Shown piece after piece: positions 46,801-58,560 of a DNA stretch of 64,000 nt (its first letter is position 1; each line of letters opens with the position of its first letter). Made by a program: the position numbers and the translations under genes. A model generated the notes under the pieces. It did no database searches. It worked only from the letters and a program-made list of their open reading frames with translations, and was not told the DNA's origin. Source of the DNA: Anopheles merus (taxonomy: Eukaryota; Arthropoda; Insecta; Diptera; Culicidae); NCBI RefSeq assembly GCF_017562075.2, contig NC_054085.1:27600156-27664155 (forward strand), given 5' to 3'.

Positions 46801-48000
46801 CGATAGCGTGATGTATTGACAATTGGAGGTTTATTTTATGTTTGCAATTTTGAATTCAAGTACTGACCTTCCCCTTGGGAGGGATAGAACCTATCCCATT
46901 TTGGGGGGAGGTCGTGATGGAAACAAACGTTTAGCCAATGGTGGAGTAAGGGACAACATGCTCTGGACTAGTATTTAGTGACAGTTTTTTGAGGTGAATT
47001 AATGCCGGACAAGTATTGTGTTTGTGAGTTCATGTGTCAGGCTGACGATATTTGCTTTTCTTGTTCATTTAATAAATGAACCGGCGTTTGATAGTTACAT
47101 TAGATCAATTATCCCTGCACGAATAGGTGAGTAGTCGCCGTAAATAATTTGGAAGAATCTTTCTTTTGTTTTAGTAGGTAATAAAAATAAATGAAAAAAT
47201 GAAGAGTCTACGTTCGATATGGTTTTGCTTATCTAAAACGTTTCGTTTAATTTTGTACATCTTTTTGGTATGTCTTTACAAACAGAGCTCAATTTTTTGT
47301 TAATGTTTCTTCAATATTCAGGTGTGCATAAACTATTCCAATTTCTTAGGGTCTTCTTGTATATTTCATTTCTCTTTTTGTATGTTTTATCCTAGTTTTA
47401 TGTTGTTGTTTTGTTTTACTACAGATTGTTGATATTTTTCCTGTTTTTTCTGTACCAAATTGAGAAAGAATTAAATGTTTAATGTCTTTGTGTTTCATTT
47501 TCTTAACTTTATTTAGTTTGGATCTTAGGCATTTATTGTTCTTTAATGTTTCAGTTTTTTTCTTCATTTCTATAGCTTCAACATGCTTCAATATTAACTG
47601 CTTTTTGTTAAAATTTTCTTTATAAATTTTGAAAACTAATTTGAAAGTTTTGTCTGTAACTTAGAACTTGGAAGTGCAATGTAAATAGCTTCGTGTAACT
47701 TAGAATTAAAGATAGGTAGGACAAATTAAAAATAACGTTAATCGATACATATGAATTTCAAAACTTTACTGTTTAACGCTTCTTATATTAGTATTTTTTG
47801 GCAAATAAGTGTTTATTTGGAATACGATGCTGTTTTATAAAAGTTATTGAATAATTCTTTATGTTGTTGGGACTTGGTTGGCACTATGAAGAATTTACTT
47901 TTTGCAACACAAGCTTTCCCGAATAATCTAATAAAGATCGTACGGTAAAAAGCCGAATCGCTCCCTAGTTCGCAAGGCCCTTTAACTAAATTACCGCTGC
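46801..48000. other. AT-rich block
   Basis: AT-rich with T excess at about 47150-47640. The lysine-rich minus-strand frame at 47346-47591 is a by-product of that composition. A juxtaposed ATTCAG/GTGTGC lies near 47321. In the gene model proposed here this would be intron 1. Confidence 0.5.
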
Positions 48001-48193
48001 TTCAAAAGCTGTAGTTGAAATAGAATCATCTGTCTTTTCCTACCACTGAGTGAGTGTGGTGCAACTGCTGCCCAAAACACAACATCACAGCGTTGACTTC
48101 GCTATCGTTCCTCATCTGAATGGCCGCAGCACGTTGATTGAGTGAACTTTTCAGTTGACTTTTTTACGGCTCCCAATATCTCACCTTCTCCAG

Positions 48194-48507
48194 AACATCG
48201 TGGGTTTTGAGGGGGAGGCGGGGAAACAGGAGGAGGAGGGACTGTGTGTGTCATATGGTGGCAGTCACATAACCTAATTGAAACCGATTACGGAAGCAAA
48301 CTCCAGCTAGAACGCCCCACAACAGCAGCAGCAGCAGCAGTTAGCGGCAGCAGCGGTAGCGCAAGTGAACAATTGTGATAAAGCTTGACAGCCTGTCAGC
48401 CGAACTCTCGTCAGCTCCCGGTGTCAAGTGACTGTTTCTGATATGATGAATCGATGTCAACTGGCCGCGTGCGTGAGCTACCGCACCCGACCGTTGCCTC
48501 ATCTTGG
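48194..48507 (+). other. Possible exon with start codon (plus strand)
   Basis: A pyrimidine-rich acceptor (ATCTCACCTTCTCCAG, ending 48193) opens a 314-nt segment. It contains a (CAG)n run at 48321-48340, a short upstream ATG frame at about 48255, and then ATG-ATG at 48443. From there the frame reads MMNRCQLAACVSYRTRPLPH with strongly G/C-ending codons. Two bases after the CTT codon comes the donor GTAAGC (48508), where the unspliced frame would immediately stop at TAA. That is the pattern of a first coding exon. The product is unknown, and no later exon was identified. Confidence 0.25.
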
Positions 48508-49200
48508 GTAAGCCTGTCACAATAGTAGACGGTGGTGGTGGGACACAGTGGTGGCTCGGTGGCCAATTGGTGCTAGTCTTTCGTCACAAAACTGACCTTT
48601 TGGGGGGTAGCGTGATGTAGCGCGCGCTTGCAGAGAGGCACAGGGCAGGGAGGCATCGCACACCTTTGTGCGGAGTCGTTGGCGTTGGTCGCTGCTGAAC
48701 CTACGGGCTAATGGATTTCGTGGGGCACGTAATCGAAAATTACATAAATATATTGCTCGCGTGTCAACGAACCCGAGCCGATCTGTAGCTGTTTATACAT
48801 GTAGTTTCTTTTTTTTCGTTTGAGCTGGAGGTGAGATAGAGTGCATCTGGCTCAAGCGGATACGGCTCAAGCTCTCCAATTTCTGTTCGTTATTTTGTTG
48901 TTCGCCAAGGGGTCGAAATTACGTTTCTCACTCGGCTCAAGCGTACGGCTTCAAGGGAGGCAGAGCGATAGAAAAGCAGCACGATCAAGGAAACTGATCG
49001 TTGGGTGGAGCTGCGTGGCTTAGATCACGTAGACACTTTGGGGAGGGACAGACATATTGGAAGGGCTTGCTTTGGATGCTGTGCTTTTTACCATTTTTTT
49101 ACCAACAACGGTAGGGCGCTCGAGCTCTTCTGTGAGAGTGATGTGCCTGTGTTATCGTATGGTATGGAAATCAAAACTTGTTTTTAATTGCCAATAAAGG
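48508..49200. other. GC-richer block after the exon-like segment
   Basis: Intermediate to high GC, with short frames only. No acceptor-donor pair stands out. Confidence 0.4.
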
Positions 49201-49454
49201 TATAGAAGCAGTTAACCTTGGACGAGGAGCATAACACATAATACACAAAGGTGTTGTCGAGTTTGGGTTGATTTATATGATTGTTGATGTTTTATGTACT
49301 GCTGGTTTTGTGTTGTAAATATTTTAATTCTAATAAGTTTGAACACATAGAGTATCTTCCTTTAATGATCGAGTGACTAAGCATATTGAAGCTTCTAATG
49401 CATGAAGAAAATTAAAAACGTTTATGTTTCGTACGAAGTCGAATTCATCAGATT

Positions 49455-49648
49455 TAGATTTCTGTGTCACAATTGTCAACTTGTCCAACTCAATAATATG
49501 CCGTCATGGGTTCAAGCATAGTATGAACCATCTCCCCATAGCTAGGACTTGACTATTCGGCTGCGTGGTATTGAATTAGGTTTCCTAAGCCTGTATAGGC
49601 TGGCATATAGGCGTAGGACGTTTCGCCAAATAGGAGAGCAAGAAGAAT
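49455..49648 (+). mobile_element. tRNA-derived SINE, copy 3 (subfamily A)
   Basis: Collinear with copy 2 through the head (CACAATTGTCAACTTG, then CATGGGTTCAAGCA at 49505-49518, a B box with its last base changed), the GTAGC/TAGCTAGGACTTGACTAT body and the CCTGTATAGGC segment. It ends in a short AAGAAGAAT tail. The A-box region is degraded and no clean target duplication was found. The tail abuts the left edge of hexamer block 2. Confidence 0.75.
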
Positions 49649-50117
49649 CAGTGTTGCTGACTCCGACTCCGATCCAACTCTGAGTATTGTTAGTCCGATT
49701 TCGACTCCGACAAAATGGGAACCACTAGTTCCGCCCAGAGTCGGAGTCGTCCGGAGTCGATGTGAATCGCCCGAAGTCGATTGGAGTGATCCGGAGTCGT
49801 CCTAAATCTCCCGGAGTCGGAGTTGTCCAGAATCTCCCGGAGTCGGAGTCATCCGGAGTAGGTCGGAGCCGGAGTCGTTCAGAGTCGTCTGGAGTCGATT
49901 GGTGTCGACTGAAGCCGTTCAGTGCAATATGCTTGTGACCAGCAATTTTATCTCGGTTTTTGTTGTCCTTGCGTGAGCACTTCGTATACAGGCCTTAGTT
50001 TTGAAGGTCGACTCCGGACGACTCTGACTTCAGGCGACTACGGATGACTTAAGGCTATTCTGCTTCAGATCTTCCGGAGTCGACTCCAGATTTTTTTCCA
50101 ACTCATTCCATCACCAG
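49649..50117. mobile_element. Hexamer foldback-like element (block 2)
   Basis: Starts CAGTGTTGCTGACTCCGACT. It then changes to GGAGTC-type words (about 49738-49910: GTCGGAGTCGTCC, CCCGGAGTCGGAG), a 90-base non-repeat middle, and GACTCC-type words (about 50008-50095), ending CCATCACCAG (50108-50117). The ends are weakly similar as inverted repeats (GTGTTGC against GTGATGG). There is no coding capacity. It resembles block 1 in word content, orientation switch and the TGGTGATGG-type end. Confidence 0.5.
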
Positions 50118-50127
50118 TTGCTAGTTT

Positions 50128-50335
50128 CTTCTTCTTCTTCTTTGGCTCAACAACCGATGTCGGTCAAGGCCTGCCTGTACCCACTTGTGGGCTTTGGCTT
50201 TCAGTGACTAATTGATTCCCCCCCATAGCAGGATAGTCAGTCCTACGTATGGCGGCGCGGTCTATTTGGGGATTGAACCCATGACGGGCATGTTGTTAAG
50301 TTGTACGAGTTGACGACTGTACTACGAGACCGGCT
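50128..50335 (-). mobile_element. tRNA-derived SINE, copy 4 (young, subfamily B)
   Basis: A 208-bp element flanked by a perfect 13-bp target duplication, CAGTTGCTAGTTT (50115-50127 and 50336-50348). On the minus strand it has an A-box-like TAGTACAGTCGTC, a B box GGGTTCAATCC (50270-50280), a body, and an (AAG)n tail at its low-coordinate end. The perfect duplication and intact promoter boxes mark it as the most recent insertion in the window. Its 3' body (CCGACATCGGTTGTTGAGCC) defines subfamily B with copy 1. It landed at the last bases of hexamer block 2. Confidence 0.9.
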
Positions 50336-50348
50336 CAGTTGCTAGTTT

Positions 50349-51900
50349 ACTATAAATTAAAATTCGGAAGAATGATGGATCTGCTGAATATCCAATTCCA
50401 ATCAATTTATTTCGCACAATTATGATGCACCTAATCTAATAATTATAACTACAAACGTATCCAGATGTCGCCATTACTACCAACTACCTTGTGCAGAACA
50501 TGTTTTCATGTCAAAGGTCAAAGGTTATTTGACTATTGCTCGATCTGGCAACACTGTCGATTGAAAAGGTCTCCAATTGGTTTCCTTGCTGTAGTTCAAA
50601 TTACTTTAAAAACTTAAGTACAGGTGTACAATTATAGATGATCGTCGATCCTGCATGTAATTTAATTAGAAGCTGCAAAAGTGATTTCTGTTTCCACATG
50701 CCCTTTTCCGCTGTACGTACTTTAAAGTCACAACTGACGGCAGCATGTAATGATGACGCCCAATCTGCCCTGCAAATAAGTGTAAGTACAGGTTGCATGA
50801 AACACACGGTACACTTCCTGAATTTTCTACCAGCTACTGCAATTTTTAGATACATCGATTGATACAACATTACCTACCGAAAGCAATGGCAAAACGTTTG
50901 CCACAACAATCCGCCGCCCAAGTGTGTGTGTGTGTTTGTGTGTGATTATAAAATTACCTACAATGACCCGCTTTTGTCTGATTATACATGCCCAGCAAAG
51001 CCAAACGGAGCTCCCAAGTCCTGTACAGAACCTCCTCCATCTTCGAAGCCGCTGCCCTCGTCATTCTACACCACCATCGGTGCACCAATAAATATAGCCA
51101 GCGTCTTAAGCCCTGCCGCTTATAATGGCACCTTTTTCAAACATTCATGCACTTCTACTACTGCTACCGGTGGCTTGTACCGTCCTTACCGCGGGAGTTG
51201 ACCACCACGGTATGCCACCACGCGGTCAACAGGCAACAAAATATTGCCAACTTCAATCGCCCACTTTGCCACTCGCCGGGCCAAACAGCAAGCAACCGGA
51301 CATTCAACGGCGAGTGGAGTAAGACTATAGAGAGAAAGAAAGAGAAAAAACAGATGAAGTAGTTTGGTAAGGGAAGTATCATTAAATCTCTCCAGTCCTG
51401 AAACCGAAATAAGAACACACGCAAGCCACGCCAAGCCCCAGCGTCGGCAGTGAGTAAAAGCGGTAGCTCACGCAACGGCACGGCACGGGCAAAGCCTCCA
51501 AGCGTCCGGGGCCTTCCCAACAATCTGCCGGTAGGTTTAATGATTTTAAATTACACATTTCGCTCACACCGGCCGTGCACGGGCAGGCGTTAATCTAATC
51601 GTGAGTGAAAATACAAGAGGTCCGACCGGGTCAAAGCTGTACCACTTGGGCTGGAGAGGGATGGTGTGGCTAAGTTTTAGGCAATACGGAACAGTTTGTG
51701 CTATTCCACGGTTGGTTTGTCTTTAAGACTTACTAGATATCACTAAACAACAACGCTTCAAAAAACACGGTTATTGGTCAAAGAACACTGAGGTTGTGTT
51801 GTTGATGGTGACGTAGCAGAGTGGCTATAGGGGCTTGAATCCTAATTATACTCTTTCATTCCTTAATGATTCATTTAACTTACTTTTTCACTTGTTTTTA
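50349..51900. other. Intermediate block
   Basis: AT-rich to about 50620, then GC-richer. Contains a DR1 motif and a (GT)n near 50922-50942. Short frames on both strands, none recognised. Confidence 0.4.
50515..50527 (+). promoter_or_regulatory. DR1 nuclear-receptor motif
   Basis: AGGTCA A AGGTTA is a direct repeat of AGGTCA-type half-sites with one-base spacing, and it is preceded by CAA to give CAAAGGTCA. This is the known HNF4/RXR-type response element with one deviation (T for C) in the second half-site. The match is sequence only. Confidence 0.35.
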
Positions 51901-53760
51901 TTTTGGAGATTCAATTCTATCACTCTATTGGTGGACTTGATGACAATATTAATGTCACCTTTGCAGTTTTAGCAAAAAGCTTTACACTTGCTGAAGCTTT
52001 ATGCTTACTGGGCATAATCGATTTCGTTGAGACTCGTTATTGCTATATCTTGCATCTTTGTTTCCTTAGGTCCACAATGCTTAGAATGGTTGTTGTACTC
52101 CTCAAAGAATACTTCAAAAACCTTACTGGACACTCAATTTCTGTTGTTCTCTATCAATTTCGTGCCAACAAATCAGTACAAACCATACGGCATATGAAGG
52201 GCATGTTGATAGAAACACTGCAAACTTACCAGCCATATGTTCGATTTTCAGCACAGACACCGTCTGTGTCACCTTTCCAAACCTTCCACCCGCCCCAAAC
52301 AACAAATCAATCCCCCAAAAATCACGCACACTGCATGACTCGTGTTTTTCGACAAGCAAACCTGCTTCGGTGCGCTGCCAAAAATCAGCTCCCCCCGGCC
52401 CAAGAGCTTCTACATATTGCCAAAGAATATTGACAAGACAGTTACATCCGGTTTGTGTTTGTTTTCCACGCTCCAACTTTAACCAAGCGCAAACATGACA
52501 CCCCAGCGTTCGCTACCAAAAACAAAGGCAAACGAAACAAAAAAGCACTTTCTTCCTTCCACGATGACATGCACACACGGCGAGTGTAGCGTGTAGCGGA
52601 ACGGAAACACACACTTTCCGGGGCACTCTTCTTTGTTCGAAAGGCTGCGCTGGAGCTTCGAGTAAGGGAGAAAGCGAGCGTACACAAAGCAAGCGGGAAG
52701 ACTTAGAGCGAACGTACAGCACGACGGTAGCAAGAAATGGTACTTAAACTTTGCTAGCTTTGTTTCGAGAATGTTACTTACTTACTGTTTCCTGAGCGTG
52801 TTATGCTTTTTTTGTTTTGTTTAAGCAAAACGATATTTCACTCAAGTACGAGCACATAAAGTAGCGCCAACCCATGCATTATTATCTTAAGGACGCAACA
52901 CTACACCTGCTGCTCTAAGCCCTGCCAGGACTGCAACATCAAGCGGCAGCGAACATGCACTTCCAGTGAGCTCTCACACACGCCTTACCTTGCGCGTCCT
53001 TCCGCGAGGAGTAAATAATTTTGCTAGATTAAATAATAATTTATGCTTGCCGGGGGTGCGCGTGTCAACATCGAACAGGGAAAAGGCTCTAGCTCTAGCC
53101 GCCGTACATGCAATCATTCCCTCAAGGTGTGTGCCGATTACCATCAAGTTGCCCACTGCCAGCATTTCCCCTACCAGGCCGCAGGGCAAACAGTGCACTA
53201 AAGGTGGTAATTTGTAGTTATTTAAATAATAATTCTTTTCTTGCACACAATTTACACCAACCCTAACGGTGGGCCCCACTGCCTTCACGCAATAGCGCAG
53301 TGAGATATGAAGAAGTTTCACGTTACAAACATACCGCACCCGCTGAGCACTGCTTTTAAAAGTTTGCACAAAGAATTGTTTAAGAAATGGTTCCGAAATT
53401 AGAATTTAAACGATATCCTGTGCTGGAGCTGCGGAAATAGGATCAGTGACCGAGCCGGGGTGGGAATTTCCCTCCCTTCCAGCTACACGGGAACAGCTGA
53501 AATGGCTAACTGGAAGGATAGGCCCCGTCCAGCAAACGATTCGAAGATTTCGAGACAGTGATAACATTTTTTTGTCAGAAGCTATGCTGCACCCATGAAG
53601 CGGGAAGGGGGTACTGTAAGGGCGGAACGCGACAGTGCTTCCAATTAAAGGAAAACCAGCTTTGCATGAGGGCACCAGCTTTGCACGCCAAGTGACAAAC
53701 GCAAATACAAAGCTCGTAAACAATTGCTGTGCTGTGTGTGTGTTGCAGGACGTAGGTGAG
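51901..53760. other. Mixed block with a 176-codon frame
   Basis: The plus-strand frame 51903-52433 opens at TTG just after a T-rich tract. Its first ATG is at codon 59, and it shows no recognisable domain. A minus-strand frame overlaps its second half. I do not call it a gene. The region also holds an AG/GTGAGT junction at 53755-53756. Confidence 0.4.
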
Positions 53761-55000
53761 TGTGTTTTGAACTAATCAAAAGAAATAAAAATCTCAGGAA
53801 AAACCCGGTTAAGCAAAAACCGACCTGACACGCGATCTGCGCAAACAGAAAGTTTGTACATTTGCTACATAAATCATAAAGGTGGTCGGTTTTTGTTTAA
53901 GGAAAACGATTCCTTCCTCACACACAGGAGCTTTGTGGCAGATGGAACGGAGCGGTGTGTGTGTGTGTGTTTTTTTTTTGTTTGTTCTTGAGCCAGTGAT
54001 GGAAAACTAGGTGATAAATAACGAAATAGGACTTTATCGCAACACGTACGATGGTGTAGCCACACATGTAGCAGGGTTAGCCGGACTTTTTTCTGTTTTT
54101 TTTTGTTTTTTTTGTGATTGTGTGTTTCATATTCTGTTACTTATGTTTCTTCTCAATCAATTTTGTTCATGTTCTTATGTATGTTCTTATTCTATTAATG
54201 TAAATGTATCATTACAGTAGCCTTCTTCAGTTAAGCTACTGGCTTTTTGTGCAATTATATGTTTACAATTTTGTAAACTAAACAGCTTTAAGATTTTAAA
54301 AAGGTTTCATGTAATTTTTTATTAATTTTTTTGTAACTTGTTCTGTCCTTGTTTGATATAGTTTGTTTAATTTAATTTAAAAAAGTGTGTCTCGTTTTTT
54401 GCATGTTTTAATGTATTTATTCTATGGTTTCTGTAAATTTACAGATAATATCACCTTGGTTTACTGTTTACTTAACTTTGTTGTTACATTTTCAGAGAAA
54501 CTAAACATATTCCCATACATAACAAAACACCAAACGCTCTATTTTGTATATTTGGAAGCCGTGATTGTATTATTATCAATTTTGTTCGTTTAACAATACA
54601 ACAAAAATGTCTAATAAATTCCACATAATTGTATGAAAACTTAGAAAAATCAAAATAAAACATAACAAAACAAAAAAAAAAGCTCTTTCATCATGCATGT
54701 AGACCACACCAGCAACCCCTGTCTGTGGTGCTCTTTTTTTGCAATCTATGTTCAATCCTGTATTCAGTGTGTGTTCCTTGCGTGTTTTGCAAAATTCACG
54801 CTTTCTTTCTAACTCGAACACACAATGCTCCACACACTTTCAAACTGTAAACGTCGTTGGTGACGAATAAATATTACAGTGCATTGCATTGTTATTCATT
54901 GTGGAACACATGCAACAAACCGAACCTTAAATCATTTCATATATAAACAGAGAAAATAGTTCCCTCCTATCGTTGATGCTTGAAGCTGAAAAAGGACTAT
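53761..55000. other. AT-rich, T-skewed block
   Basis: (GT)n followed by ten T at about 53954-53980, then T excess from 54060 to about 54560. No gene or element found. Confidence 0.5.
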
Positions 55001-57480
55001 GTATTTTACAGCACAGCCAAACAAACCCCTGAGCTGACTATCATGTCATGGACAAAGGTCTCCTTACAGGCCATGCTGCTGCTGCTGATGCAAAATCACA
55101 CACACACTTACGCACACATATCACGCTGGACACCATGCTTGTGATGGGTTTAATTAAATTTATGCAAATCAGATCAACCCCGACCGCTCCCTTGGCTCCC
55201 GCCGTACGTCCCCCAAAACCAGGGAACCAGGGAGCAACAATTCGGGTGGAATAAAAATAATTACCCCTCTGATTGGAATCAACACATCGATCCGGGCGTT
55301 GGAAAACAAAAACACTGCCCATGCTGCTGGTGCAAACCTGGCAAACGAGCACGCTCGAGTGTGACCGTTAATAATTTGTTGCTAATTATTCATACCACCC
55401 TCGCTGGGGGGCATCAATCGGATTAAAACTCATTGACACTAATTCGATCATTGGCCAACAGCCCCGATGGCTGAGGAAGGGGGTGATGAAGCTATTAATG
55501 AGCTGCTCGGTGCGTTGTAGCGTGTAGTTGTAGTGGCTGTTTTGTACGGACAAACAGCACACACTGAGGGGTGGCGGGAGAATAAACAAATCGAGTAGTT
55601 CACTAAGCACAGCAGGTTCGGAGTTTTCAGCAGGCACTCCTCTATTAAGTATTGTTAGGTTTTGTTCCACAGTGCTCTTCCTTCGCTTCAAATGCAATAA
55701 ATGCAGCTCATTAAAATTTATGCATGAAGGAGCTTTTAGAAGAGTGTTTTTCTGTCAGTTTCCGGTGATGTTTATTTTTTATTCTGTTTGTGTGGGTACT
55801 CCGATGACTATTTTCTATTGTTTTTGTTATGGAGCTGGTGCTTAGTGGTTTCCATGAATTGTAAGTTCTCTAAGCTCTGAAAATAGCTCATGAAATTATC
55901 AATTTAGTTGATTTTTTTGTTAAAAACTAACAAATATCGACTCAATATTACCTAAAACCAACTCAGTTTAAAAGGTTTCACACACAAAAATAAACAATAA
56001 ACGAATTCAATACAGCACAATATGGTCGTATTTTTCCATGACAAATTACACTCCCAATGCTCTCGAGTGGCTCTAAAACGTACTTGTTAATTTGATTTAT
56101 TTGCCGCCCGCGCTTCATGGGAAGCAAACGTTCCACCCAAACATGGTGGCGATAATTTCCAGAATCCGTATCCGAACGAAACCAGCTAAATGAAGCCAAA
56201 CCAAACCCGAACCAAACAAAGAAAAAAAGTGCTGTCCACTGTGCAACCGAATGCATCAATCAATTGGCCACCGATGACTGATGGGTCGATCCAATCAACC
56301 TCAGGCCCGCTGGAAGCTGCGAAGGAAGGAAGGAGAGTTCGACCGAAAGAAACCGGATCCATCGCGGCTTTCCTCCACTCCACTGAAGCGAGGTAAAAGA
56401 AGGGCAAAACCAAAAAAATGCCCTTTGCAAGCGACAAAAGCAAACGAAGCGAAGAGGGAAGAAAGGGGTGAGAAAAATGTGCCAGAAAATTCATATAAAT
56501 TACCATAAAAGTTAGGTTAAATTGAAAAATTGAAGTTGATTTATGAAATCGCTTTTTATTGCGCTTCGCTGGTGCCGTGTGGACGTGTATTTTCTTATGT
56601 GTGCGTGTGTGTGTGTGTGTTTTTGTTCTTATTTTGTTGTCGTTTCTGTACTCTCCTCTTGTGCAACCTTTTCTTTTCCTCGCCTTTTCTGTTTATTGCT
56701 TGAAATCTGTTCGCGAAATTGCATTTTTACGCTCTCCTTTTTTTTCCTATACACAATATCTATAAAGAATGATTTCATTTCACCCGTGTTTGGCTCACCT
56801 CAAAAAACGCATCTCCGCGTATCAGAGAGAGGGGGCGGTTTTTTTTGTGGCTGGCTTCTTTGCAAACTGTGTTCTTCATCATCCTCAGACACACACACGC
56901 ACACACACAGGCCTCTCAGCAAAACCCTCCATTACGCTGTATTATTTATTCTGCCTCGCGCAGCATCGGCATCGTTGTTTCATCGTGCCGTGTTTCATCG
57001 CTGCATCGCTGGAGTTCATGTTCTTTTATGCTGCTCACCCAGTACTGCGGCAGTTACAAGCCCCGGGGAGCCGAGGTGCATAATGTATGCTGGTGTTGGG
57101 TGGGGCTGGGTCTTCTTTTTTTTTGCATCACCCCACACCGTTAACATTTAACCTGCGTTTCCTCGCACACCTCGCGCACGGTGAGGGCACACTGATTTTA
57201 TGGGCAATCAAGTTTTGTTGTGCGTCGTGCGTATTTGTGTGTCATTTTCATTGCATTTCAGCGGCAGTCGGTGGTAGTGGTGGTGGTGGTGGTGCGCACA
57301 TATACTTCACGCGTATTTGCAATGTCTTTTTGGTGCTCGCTTTGGTAGAGCATCAAAGGCAGGGACGATCGAGACGACCTCTGGCTCCGCACGGCCCGAA
57401 CTCATCCCTCAATGCCATGGCTAAAAGCGATGAAATAAATAAACATACCGAGAGAAGAGAGAAGGAAAGCAGTGACTAAA
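55001..57480. other. GC-intermediate block
   Basis: CTG/CTGCTG near 55074-55088, (GT)n at about 56603-56622, (CA)n near 56888-56909 and a GGT run at 57262-57294. A CATTTCAG acceptor (57252-57259) precedes an open stretch to 57476, but its first part is the GGT repeat. I do not call an exon. Confidence 0.4.
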
Positions 57481-58560
57481 AAAACAACAAAAAAGTGTTT
57501 CCAACAGAACCTGAAATCGGGTTAAAACATAAACACACACACACACACACACATACATGCGGGAGCACTTCGGATGGATCGGATGGATCAGCAGGGAGAT
57601 AGAGACATGGGAAAGGAATGGGCAGGGGAAATGAAGAAAAATGGCACAACGATGGAACATAACTGTTTTGTTGGTGGTTGATTTAAGAGAAGGAAGTGCA
57701 TGCAACCCATTCGGATTCGTTCCGGTCGTTTCATAAACATCAAAGGTAAAGGAAGAAGTATGGCTTTTGGGGGTGGCGGTTGTGTGTTATTTTGAGCCCA
57801 TTGAATGATCTCCAGGAAGTGGAGTAAAGCTAGTTACTGAAATTCTAAAGGAACCTTTGGTAGCCTTAAAGGTTAAAGCACAAAGAAGTTGATAAAAATG
57901 CTTACTTGCCGCGTCTTGCTCATGCAATTGATTCTAGACTGTTTTCTATTCTAGATTCTTTATTTACAGTTATTATAAAAGTCCTAAAATTTCAATTCAG
58001 AGCTATTTCTCGTAGTAGAGAGCTATCTCGAATTACTAATTTAGATAAATTTTTGAAGACTCTCTCTGTCCTTATTCTTAGCATCAAAATCCATTTTCCA
58101 GTCCTCGTTCGCCTTCCATTTTATCAAATTTTATTTCATTAAGAAGTAACACTTTTTCCCTAGACTTTACTGTTTTTTTTTTTATTTAATTGATAAGGCC
58201 TATCGCAAGAAGTTAAAGTTCTGATATTGAATTCCAATTTCCATAGACATTAAAATAACAGTGCAAAAACGATTTGAAACTGACCTCTAACTTTAGTTCT
58301 AGTATCGAAGAGCACCAATTTATTTGATAACCCCGTTTCTAATATGTAATTCACATTTGACATAGATATCGGGCCGAATCTGGAGCTTTATGCTAGAACA
58401 TTTTAGTACCAAAAATCAGTAATATATTATCCAAGATCAATTAATGAACACCTAGAAAGATGATGTTTAATTAGTGGTTGTATGCCATATACGACACGTT
58501 TAAACAAGATGTAAGGAAGCTTTAATCTTCCTTCTCGAGAATGATTATAAAACAGAGCAA
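57481..58560. other. (AC)n then AT-rich block
   Basis: (AC)n at 57533-57553, then AT-rich from about 57830. Nothing else seen. Confidence 0.5.

Noticed and set aside
47346..47591. Lysine-rich 81-codon minus-strand frame
   Set aside because: A consequence of the T-rich plus strand (A-rich minus strand). There is no motif and no context.
51813..51840. tRNA-like A box (TAGCAGAGTGGC) followed by a B-box-like GGCTTGAATCC
   Set aside because: The two boxes are only a few bases apart, too close for a tRNA or tRNA-derived SINE, and no cloverleaf can be drawn.
51903..52433. 176-codon plus-strand frame
   Set aside because: Opens at TTG with the first ATG at codon 59. A minus-strand frame overlaps it, and no domain, splice or promoter context was found. 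It remains a remote possibility.
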